Assembly: GCA_003647385.1 (NCBI GenBank)
Contig: QMMT01000132.1
Span: 1-6,393, forward strand
Source: Deltaproteobacteria bacterium
GTDB lineage: Bacteria > Desulfobacterota > Desulfobacteria > Desulfobacterales > Desulfobacteraceae
Direction: 5' to 3'
DNA length: 6,393 bases
Of the stretch, positions 1 through 4,652 are shown one piece after another (within the stretch, counting starts at the first letter, position 1; each line of letters starts with the position of its first letter). The translations under genes were made by a program, and so were the position numbers. The notes under the pieces were generated by a model that did not search any database, was not told where the DNA came from, and worked only from the letters and a program-made list of their open reading frames with translations.

Positions 1-1692
1 ATGTCTGATCCAACTATTGAAGAAGAGAGTTTAATATCCCAGGATGATATTGATAAACTTTTAGATTCCTCTTCCATTGAAGAAGCAGAGGATAAACTTT
101 CTGGTGATGATAACAAATCCGTTGATGAGCTGGGGGAACTTTCTCAGGATGATATTGATCAACTGATGAATTCTAATGTAACTGTACCCGAAGATTCGCT
201 GAATGATGATGATTCTGAAGATGATGATATGGAACTGATCTCTCAGGATGACATTGACCAGCTGATGAACTCGGGCGCGTCTTCAAAAGAGGACATTGAA
301 GAACCGTTGGATGAGGTAAATGATTCATCAGGTGAGGATGTTGGAGAGCTTTCCCAGGATGATATTGATCAACTAATGAATTCTAATGTAACTGTCTCCG
401 AAGATTCACTGAATGATCAGACAGAAGATGCTGAAGTTGAAAATGAAACCCCGGATGATGAGGAAGAAAGCAAGGAAGAAGACGCTCCGTCTTCCGAGGC
501 AGTCACTAATGATCAAACAACAGAACCAGTTAACGAAGACAACAGGCAGGAAGATAAATATGTCATTGATGAATCCGAGGCCATGGACGTCCAGGATTGC
601 CTGATTTCCCAGGAAACAATAGATGATTTGATTGAAAATCTTGACAATGATGCACAACCCGAAGCTGTAATACTGGATGAAGAACCGGTTCCGGATACCC
701 AGAGACAGGCTGAACCAGAGTCTGAGTCGGCTGTTGATCCGGCTGCCATATCAGATGAACAAAATGTGCAGGAAGATGCAGTTTTAGATGATACAGAGGA
801 TTTTTTAAAACCTGATTCTGATATCACAGTGCTTGATTTTGATAGTGACGAAGATGAAGATGTCAGCCAGGAAGATATTGACGCGCTCCTGCTTGAGTCT
901 GATGACGAAGATGACGAGGATGATATCCTCATATCTCAGGATGATATTGATACGCTTTTGATGGCTGCTGATCAGGAGGATGAAGATGTCCTTGGTGATT
1001 TAGCAGACAATGAATTTGACGGCAGTTTTGATGACGATATTGAAGATGAAGATATCGAAGATGAAGATATGCTGGAAAATGATGAGTTTGAGTCTGAGGA
1101 TGAAGCATATGACGAGGACCAGGTCGTTTTAGAAGGAGATGACGAGGAACCTGTCACAAAACCCAAGAAAAAAAAGGTAAAGGCAGGATCCCAATGGTAC
1201 AAGTCTAAGCTTGTCATTGCCTGTGCGTCAGCTTTGATTATTTTGGGCATAACGGTTCCATTAACTTATTTTATCTTTTTCTCAGGCGAAGAGACTCAAG
1301 ACAACCCGATTGCAAGACTATCTGTTGAGACACAAAGAGAAATCGAAATCGAGACAGTGGATGTTCATGTCAGAGAATCGGTTAATAAACCGGGCAATAT
1401 GATATTAAAGGATTTTGTCATACTGGCATCTGACTTATCAAAAGATATGGCCTATATCACGGCTGATATCTCCATCGACTATTCTGATCAAAGAGCTTAT
1501 CATGAAATCCAGAATAATTTATCATTTTATCGGGACTTAATTTATGATTCCATCAATAAAAGTTTTGTCTCTGAAAAAAGAGATGAGATCACGGAAGCAG
1601 ATATTTTATGGATAGTTGAAACAACTTTAAAAAAAGTATTACCCGGACATTATATTGCCCGGGTCAGTTTTAAATCTTTTAAAGCAAGTTAG
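1..1692 (+). CDS. FliL-like membrane protein with seven FliM-type CheY-binding-like motifs
   Basis: The 563-residue protein has three parts. Residues 1-386 are extremely Asp/Glu-rich and probably disordered. They hold seven copies of a decapeptide like the FliM N-terminal motif (LSQxEIDALL), starting at residues 12, 47, 80, 117, 202, 288 and 311. A Lys-rich stretch (388-396) precedes one membrane segment (about 403-427), which implies N-in topology with the acidic part in the cytoplasm. Residues 465-561 resemble the periplasmic FliL domain: a 'MILKDFVILASD' strand like FliL 'LxPFVVNL', a helix with 'RDLI', and a final strand 'YIARVSFKSF'. Typical FliL is about 150-180 residues, so the N-terminal part is the oddity. 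FliL surrounds or supports the MotAB stator, and the FliM motif binds phosphorylated CheY (family knowledge). A link between chemotaxis and stator is inferred. The gene heads an operon with FliK and FlhB-like genes. Base 1 is the start codon, so its ribosome site and any longer start are outside the window. It could be a second FliL paralogue rather than the canonical one. Confidence 0.8.
   Translation: MSDPTIEEESLISQDDIDKLLDSSSIEEAEDKLSGDDNKSVDELGELSQDDIDQLMNSNVTVPEDSLNDDDSEDDDMELISQDDIDQLMNSGASSKEDIEEPLDEVNDSSGEDVGELSQDDIDQLMNSNVTVSEDSLNDQTEDAEVENETPDDEEESKEEDAPSSEAVTNDQTTEPVNEDNRQEDKYVIDESEAMDVQDCLISQETIDDLIENLDNDAQPEAVILDEEPVPDTQRQAEPESESAVDPAAISDEQNVQEDAVLDDTEDFLKPDSDITVLDFDSDEDEDVSQEDIDALLLESDDEDDEDDILISQDDIDTLLMAADQEDEDVLGDLADNEFDGSFDDDIEDEDIEDEDMLENDEFESEDEAYDEDQVVLEGDDEEPVTKPKKKKVKAGSQWYKSKLVIACASALIILGITVPLTYFIFFSGEETQDNPIARLSVETQREIEIETVDVHVRESVNKPGNMILKDFVILASDLSKDMAYITADISIDYSDQRAYHEIQNNLSFYRDLIYDSINKSFVSEKRDEITEADILWIVETTLKKVLPGHYIARVSFKSFKAS
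34..63 (+). other. FliM-type motif copy 1 (ISQDDIDKLL)
   Basis: Residues 12-21 of the FliL-like protein. Its distance from the N-terminus (about 11 residues) is close to that of the single motif in FliM, so this copy most closely copies the native FliM arrangement. Ser-Gln, the acidic pair, Ile-Asp and the terminal Leu-Leu are all kept. Confidence 0.75.
133..207 (+). repeat. 75-bp coding direct repeat, copy A (contains motif copy 2)
   Basis: Encodes residues 45-69, including motif LSQDDIDQLM (47-56) and the following tail NSNVTVPEDSLND. Copy B lies 210 bp downstream at 343-417. I count 7 mismatches over 75 bases. Six are synonymous and one changes Pro63 to Ser, which points to a fairly recent in-frame duplication kept under protein-level constraint. 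Confidence 0.85.
238..267 (+). other. FliM-type motif copy 3 (ISQDDIDQLM)
   Basis: Residues 80-89. It is identical to copies 2 and 4 except for the first residue, and it is followed by Asn-Ser as in those copies. Its downstream linker (GASSKEDIEEPL) differs, so it is an older or more diverged member of the same repeat family. Confidence 0.75.
343..417 (+). repeat. 75-bp coding direct repeat, copy B (contains motif copy 4)
   Basis: Encodes residues 115-139, with motif LSQDDIDQLM at 117-126. It pairs with copy A at 133-207. Sequence identity fades just beyond both ends, so the duplicated unit seems to be about 25 codons. Confidence 0.85.
604..633 (+). other. FliM-type motif copy 5, degenerate (ISQETIDDLI)
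   Basis: Residues 202-211. Ser-Gln, Ile-Asp and the hydrophobic end are kept, but the second acidic position is Thr and the last residue is Ile. It lies 85-86 residues from the motifs on either side, far more isolated than copies 1-4. It may bind more weakly or be decaying. Confidence 0.6.
862..891 (+). other. FliM-type motif copy 6 (VSQEDIDALL)
   Basis: Residues 288-297. This is the copy closest to the classical FliM sequence at its C-terminal half (IDALL). It lies only 23 residues before copy 7, forming a pair nearest the membrane. Confidence 0.75.
931..960 (+). other. FliM-type motif copy 7 (ISQDDIDTLL)
   Basis: Residues 311-320, the last motif, about 83 residues before the membrane segment. 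It is followed by the most acidic linker of the protein. Confidence 0.75.
1036..1068 (+). repeat. 15-bp tandem repeat in acidic linker (DIEDE units)
   Basis: Two adjacent 15-base units (1036-1050 and 1051-1065) differ at one base and encode DIEDE twice. A third partial unit begins with GATAT. This short in-frame tandem repeat probably allows the linker length to vary between strains. Confidence 0.7.
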
Positions 1693-1706
1693 AAAGGGGT
1701 CTGGAA

Positions 1707-2006
1707 ATGACAACCGTACCTGGGCACAATATCGTTATCCAACAGTCTGTGGCTGCCCAGGAGTTGACACATCAGGCCCATAATAAATCTTCCCCGGAAC
1801 AGGCTGCCGCGCAGCAGCAAGCCAGTGAACTGGCGAAAAACACAACCGTTCAGAAGTTTGATGAGTCGGAAAGAATTAAAGCGAAAAAAGAAAAAGATGA
1901 GGTAAGAAGAAAACAGCTTCTAAAAGAAGAGAAAAAAAAGAAAAAACAAGAGGAGATGGATCAGGACCCTGATGCACCTGGCAGGCTGCTGGACACAACA
2001 GTATGA
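1707..2006 (+). CDS. Small Gln/Lys-rich flagellar-operon protein, function unknown
   Basis: A 99-residue protein with no signal peptide or membrane segment. The N-terminal third is polar and Gln-rich (residues 12-42). Residues 52-86 are a highly charged Lys/Glu stretch likely to be helical or coiled coil. The end is a 'DPDAPGRLLD' tail. Small proteins with a Gln-rich start, a charged helix and a Gly/Leu-Asp tail are often found just before DUF2802 and fliK genes in flagellar clusters; this is from general recollection and not tested. The start at 1707 is supported by a strong ribosome site AAAGGGG (1693-1699), 7 nt upstream and 14 nt after the stop of the FliL-like gene. Its stop overlaps the next start as ATGA, so the two are probably translationally coupled. 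I assign no function. A role in hook or export assembly is guessed from context only. Confidence 0.75.
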   Translation: MTTVPGHNIVIQQSVAAQELTHQAHNKSSPEQAAAQQQASELAKNTTVQKFDESERIKAKKEKDEVRRKQLLKEEKKKKKQEEMDQDPDAPGRLLDTTV

Positions 2007-2557
2007 TAGAATTATTTTCACTTGAGTTTTGGATTGCCGTTCTTTTTATCATTAATTTTATTTTGGTTTTTTTTTTATTTTTGTTTGTAAAAAAGTTGAA
2101 TCACCTGAATTTGAGTGAACCGGATCAAAAGTACGATGATAATGCCCGGGAAGATGCGATAACGGCATCCGGATCTGCGGCAGATATTATTGAAATGCTG
2201 GAGCCTTTAGTTACAGAGTCAAGAAAAGCTGCCTTAAGTTTTGATGAACAGATAAAAGAAAAAAAGCGGCTGTTAAAAGAGTTAAATGATGCCTTGGATT
2301 CAAGAATTATCAGTATCAATCTGCTTTTATCCCGGGCAGATGCTTTGCAAAACAAGTTGGAAGAAAGAAAAAGTCAATTCAATTTTGAATCATCTTCAGA
2401 AACTGTAATTGATCAGCAGAATCAAATCATTAAGATGTATAATCAAAATTTTGATATAGACGCTATTGCCCAAAGACTATTAATTCCTAAGGGAGAAGTT
2501 CAACTGGTAATTGATCTTAAAAAAAAGTTTGTTGCAATGGAAGAAAATAGCCGATGA
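2003..2557 (+). CDS. DUF2802-like single-pass membrane coiled-coil protein
   Basis: This 184-residue protein has an N-terminal membrane anchor (about 9-30), then a cytoplasmic helical region with a likely coiled coil (about 78-125). A C-terminal helix-turn-helix-like segment (142-174) contains 'NFDIDAIAQRLLIPKGEVQLVI'-type spacing (residues 149-170). That segment resembles the DUF2802 family, in which 'I..RL.I.kGEVeL' closes the protein. Such proteins occur in flagellar operons next to fliK, and their role is not established. The start overlaps the previous stop (ATGA, 2003-2006). No clear ribosome site precedes it, which fits coupled translation. Its own stop overlaps the fliK start in the same way. 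The membrane segment is encoded by very T-rich DNA including a run of ten T (2067-2076). The HTH-like end may bind protein rather than DNA, since the protein is membrane-tethered. Confidence 0.72.
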   Translation: MIELFSLEFWIAVLFIINFILVFFLFLFVKKLNHLNLSEPDQKYDDNAREDAITASGSAADIIEMLEPLVTESRKAALSFDEQIKEKKRLLKELNDALDSRIISINLLLSRADALQNKLEERKSQFNFESSSETVIDQQNQIIKMYNQNFDIDAIAQRLLIPKGEVQLVIDLKKKFVAMEENSR

Positions 2558-3615
2558 TCAGCGGTATCCATATCTCCTCCTCACAAATGGTGATCAATAA
2601 GGAGAGTGGTGAAAAAGGCAGTTTTCCAAATGTTACAAAAAATCAGATCATTACTGCAAAAGTTATACAATTGTTGTCCCATGGTAAGGCCCAGTTGCTG
2701 ATAAACGGTCAAACGGTTATAGCTCAAACGGCACTAAAGCTTACCCCTGGTGAGGAGGTCCAACTTAAAGTCCTCCAGGAAAAAGATGCCATTATTTTAA
2801 AGCTTATTGATCCGGTTCAAAAAATAACAACCCGGCAGATATCATCCCTTATCAGTTTTTTTTCAAAAAATGATTCCATACCTGATATTACTGAAAGCAA
2901 AGTGGCAGGAGTGAAAGACCTTTTGTATGAAATGGCATTAAAATCAGACAAGCCGGATAAGACATTTCTACCAAAATTAATAGAGAAGAGCGGTATTATA
3001 TGGGAAAAAAAAATTGCACCGATTTTGCTGGGCAATACATCTTCTTCAGATATAAAAGCTAAACTTAATATTTTATTACAACAGGATATTAAAGGTAATA
3101 TCTTAAAAGAGCTGTTGCTGGCTGATCCCCGGAAATTAGATGCGTTTAAAATGGCAGCCTCTTTTACTGAAACCATAGAAAATTTTCAAATGCTTAATCA
3201 CCAGAGTTCGGAGTCAGGCCGATTTTTACTGCCTTTTCCGATTTTTAACGAGTCGGCATTCAGCTTTGGGCAGCTCTTAATAGATACAGGAAAAAAGACC
3301 AAGGGCAATCATAAGGATACGGATAAAGTTATCCAGATCTCTTTTTTGCTCAATATGACGAAGCTAGGTCCATTAAGAGCTGATTTTTCAATATTGAAAA
3401 AAGAGATTACAGGAAGATTTTTACTTTCCGATGATGATACCTGTAAATATGTTAAATCAAAAATTTTCGAACTGAAAACCGGTCTTAAAAGTATTGAATA
3501 TCATATTCTAAAAATAGAATGTCACACAGCTAAAAAAGAAGAAATTCAACAAAGCAGTTTTATTGAAACTTTGGTCAAAGCCAGTGATGACAATGTGTTA
3601 AATATTGTAATTTAA
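2554..3615 (+). CDS. fliK: FliK-type flagellar hook-length control protein
   Basis: FliK is the secreted ruler that sets hook length and triggers the export switch at FlhB. In this 353-residue protein, residues 30-85 form a small beta-rich domain ('GKAQLLINGQTVIAQT', 'LTPGEEVQLKV') of a type found at the N-terminus of FliK-like proteins. Residues 226-245 carry 'LPFPIF', seen before the C-terminal domain in this type. Residues 258-325 match the FliK C-terminal core: a strand 'ISFLLNMTKLGPLRADFSI', then 'ITGRFLLSDDDTCKYVKSKI', then a helix ending in 'LKTGLKSIEYHI'. Classical FliK has a Pro/Gln-rich middle; here the middle is helical and ordinary, so the ruler region looks atypical. A weak GGAAGA (2539-2544) precedes the start, which overlaps the upstream stop as ATGA. 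The FlhB-tail-like gene begins 6 nt after its stop, consistent with joint action in substrate switching. Similarity is by pattern, not by search. Confidence 0.72.
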   Translation: MISGIHISSSQMVINKESGEKGSFPNVTKNQIITAKVIQLLSHGKAQLLINGQTVIAQTALKLTPGEEVQLKVLQEKDAIILKLIDPVQKITTRQISSLISFFSKNDSIPDITESKVAGVKDLLYEMALKSDKPDKTFLPKLIEKSGIIWEKKIAPILLGNTSSSDIKAKLNILLQQDIKGNILKELLLADPRKLDAFKMAASFTETIENFQMLNHQSSESGRFLLPFPIFNESAFSFGQLLIDTGKKTKGNHKDTDKVIQISFLLNMTKLGPLRADFSILKKEITGRFLLSDDDTCKYVKSKIFELKTGLKSIEYHILKIECHTAKKEEIQQSSFIETLVKASDDNVLNIVI

Positions 3616-3621
3616 GATAAA

Positions 3622-3897
3622 ATGGACAAAAAAGATCAAAAAAAGGCTGTTGCGCTAAAGTATGATCGTGAAACGACCAATGCGCCTAAAGTAACGGCCA
3701 AAGGCAAGGGCAAAGTGGCTCAAAAAATTATTGAGCTTGCCAAAAAACATGATATTCCCATAAAAGATGATCCTGACCTTATTGAGGTATTGTCATCCCT
3801 GGAGATTGACGAGGAGATCCCTGCAGAAATCTATGTGGCAGTGGCAGAACTTTTAGCCTTTGTTTATTCTATCAATTCCAAACGATATCCCAAATAA
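3622..3897 (+). CDS. fhlB: Stand-alone FlhB C-terminal-like protein (FhlB type)
   Basis: This 91-residue soluble protein matches the cytoplasmic tail of FlhB/YscU (export apparatus switch family) just after its autocleavage site. Corresponding segments are 'AVALKYD' (9-15), 'APKVTAKGKG' (21-30), 'A..I.ELAKKHDIPI' (32-46), and 'IPAEIYVAVAELLAFVY' (68-84). The family's four membrane helices and the cleaved NPTH loop are both missing: residues 5-8 read DQKK where NPTH would sit, so self-cleavage is not expected. Stand-alone copies of this domain (FhlB/YlqH type) are known in many flagellated bacteria. They are thought to help or replace the FlhB tail in switching from hook to filament export. 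The position right after fliK supports this. The ribosome site is weak (AAGATAAA) and the gene probably relies on readthrough from fliK 6 nt upstream. It is the last gene of the left operon. Confidence 0.85.
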   Translation: MDKKDQKKAVALKYDRETTNAPKVTAKGKGKVAQKIIELAKKHDIPIKDDPDLIEVLSSLEIDEEIPAEIYVAVAELLAFVYSINSKRYPK

Positions 3898-4000
3898 CTG
3901 TGCCGGCAGGGGCCCCTAAATGGACTTATCGGTGAATAAAATATCGCACAAAGGCACAAAATTCTGAGAAGACGTTACGCAAGGTGATGGAAAGAATGGC
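3898..4000. other. Convergent intergenic gap with two abutting palindromes
   Basis: Lies between the plus-strand operon end and the end of the minus-strand zinc-ribbon gene. TGCCGGCA (3901-3908) and AGGGGCCCCT (3908-3917) are perfect palindromes sharing one A. A TGTGCC (3899-3904) can also pair with GGCACA (3953-3958) across a 48-nt loop. There is no T-tract after any stem on either strand, so I cannot call an intrinsic terminator. The GC-rich patch contrasts with the AT-rich surroundings. Confidence 0.4.
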
Positions 4001-4207
4001 TCAGGATTGTTCCTCGTTATCTTTATGATAATCCTGCTCGCTTCTAACAAGTTTGTTGCAATTTGAACAGACCATGTTAAAAGTGGTCACTTTGCCCCTG
4101 AAAAGTTTCTGGTTGCAAAAAGGGCAATAATAATCTGTTAAATCGGCAGTACTTTTGAAATTAATAATCGGTTGTTCATTCGCTGTCTGTGTATCATCTT
4201 CTGCCAT
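4001..4207 (-). CDS. Small two-CxxC zinc-ribbon protein, Com-like
   Basis: This 68-residue protein has Cys28-x2-Cys31 and Cys47-x2-Cys50 separated by 15 residues, which is a zinc-ribbon layout. The 'CPFCNQKLFRG...MVCSNCNKLV' arrangement recalls the phage Mu translational activator Com, a zinc finger that binds mRNA (family knowledge). The similarity is short and based on the knuckles plus the Leu-Phe. Acidic tails flank the ribbon (residues 1-25 and 56-68), and there is no signal peptide or membrane segment. The reading frame is open about 15 codons upstream of ATG 4207 but offers no other ATG, GTG or TTG, so this start is the only one. No good ribosome site precedes it. The gene runs opposite to the flagellar genes on both sides and separates the two flagellar operons. 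It may be a resident housekeeping gene, a small RNA-binding regulator, or a phage-derived remnant; I cannot choose. Confidence 0.65.
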   Translation of the reverse strand: MAEDDTQTANEQPIINFKSTADLTDYYCPFCNQKLFRGKVTTFNMVCSNCNKLVRSEQDYHKDNEEQS

Positions 4208-4437
4208 ATGTTTAATATTCCATAGTAGTTTTTTTGTTGCCCCTTCTTTTTTTTAAATAACAGAAGGTGAAGACTGTCTTTATCGTTAAAGCTTATTTTA
4301 TGCAAGATATTTTTGATTTTTTATATATATCGAGTCCGCCAAATGGATGGAAACTCGTAAGATAGGAAAAATTTTCTGTGTTCTGTCAATTATGAACCTT
4401 TTATTCTGTCGGATTTTTGGCGAAAGAGAAGACAATT

Positions 4438-4480
4438 AAGATAAAAAAAATAATATTAGAAAATATTTTTATCTTTTTTT
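4438..4480 (+). terminator. Possible AT-only hairpin with T-tract
   Basis: AAGATAAAAA (4438-4447) pairs with TTTTTATCTT (4466-4475), and T's continue to 4480. The stem has almost no GC pairs, and no plus-strand gene lies upstream to terminate. It may instead be a curved AT-rich element acting in the flgF control region. Confidence 0.2.
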
Positions 4481-4545
4481 GTTTCTGATTACTCTTGAAT
4501 GCTTTAGGGATAAACGGTTTTCAGACTCTTAGCTCTAAAGGTGAT

Positions 4546-4561
4546 AACAACATATATTGTT
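4546..4561. promoter_or_regulatory. 16-bp near-perfect palindrome upstream of the flgF promoter
   Basis: AACAACATATATTGTT has 7 of 8 base pairs symmetric. It is centred about 65 bases before the predicted flgF transcription start. Sigma-54 promoters need an activator bound upstream, usually at -80 to -150, so this could be an activator (FlrC/FleQ-like) or architectural protein site. It is AT-rich, so chance is possible. Confidence 0.3.
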
Positions 4562-4592
4562 CTTTTTAAGTTTACTTCTCCAAAAATTTTTA

Positions 4593-4608
4593 TGGCATCC
4601 ATATTGCA
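4593..4608 (+). promoter_or_regulatory. Sigma-54 (RpoN) promoter of the flgF operon
   Basis: TGGCATCCATATTGCA matches the -24/-12 consensus TGGCACG-N4-TTGCA. The GG and GC doublets are exactly 10 bases apart, and only two of the other conserved positions differ. Predicted transcription start is near 4619, giving a leader of about 34 nt. Rod and P-ring genes are RpoN-dependent in many polar-flagellated bacteria. The position rules out any flgF start upstream of about 4619. Confidence 0.82.
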
Positions 4609-4633
4609 AGTTATTGTTATGTGAAAAACTTTT

Positions 4634-4640
4634 AAAGGAG
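4634..4640 (+). promoter_or_regulatory. Ribosome binding site deciding the flgF start
   Basis: AAAGGAG lies 12 nt before ATG 4653, slightly longer than usual spacing. It is the only strong ribosome site here, sits inside the predicted leader, and fixes 4653 over the in-frame ATG at 4557. Confidence 0.7.
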
Positions 4641-4652
4641 ACCATAAAAGAA

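Larger units (their letters stand above)
4208..4592. other. AT-rich intergenic region upstream of flgF
   Basis: I see no convincing gene in these 385 bases. They should hold the promoter of the minus-strand zinc-ribbon gene and the activator sites for flgF. A perfect TTGACA reads on the minus strand at 4384-4389. A TATCTT (4359-4364) follows at 19 nt, which is longer than ideal, so this is only a weak promoter candidate. A hairpin CGAGT/ACTCG (4331-4335 with 4353-4357) and a longer-range pair CGCCAAA/TTTGGCG (4337-4343 with 4416-4422) are mutually exclusive in part. An AT-only hairpin lies at 4438-4475. Confidence 0.4.

Noticed and set aside
513..1250. Long Ser-rich minus-strand open frames opposite the FliL-like gene (513-932 and 972-1250)
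   Set aside because: They are the complement of Asp/Glu codons (GAT/GAA read as ATC/TTC and shifted frames give Ser), so they are composition shadows with no ribosome sites or recognisable domains.
1932..1940. A-AAA-AAG slippery sequence in frame in the small Lys-rich gene
   Set aside because: A -1 shift would add only about ten codons before a stop. I see no stimulatory hairpin or upstream ribosome-site element, and poly-Lys coding explains the run.
3925..3935. Minus-strand ACCGATAA resembling a sigma-28 -10 element
   Set aside because: No TAAA-type -35 lies at the required 15-nt distance, and no minus-strand gene follows it.
3968..4027. Short plus-strand frame beginning ATGGAAAGAATGG near 3988 after AAGGTG
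   Set aside because: Only 13 codons, mostly antisense to the zinc-ribbon gene, with no recognisable content.
4557..4652. Hydrophobic N-terminal extension of FlgF as a signal peptide
   Set aside because: The sigma-54 promoter and ribosome site lie within it. FlgF leaves through the flagellar export apparatus and needs no Sec signal.
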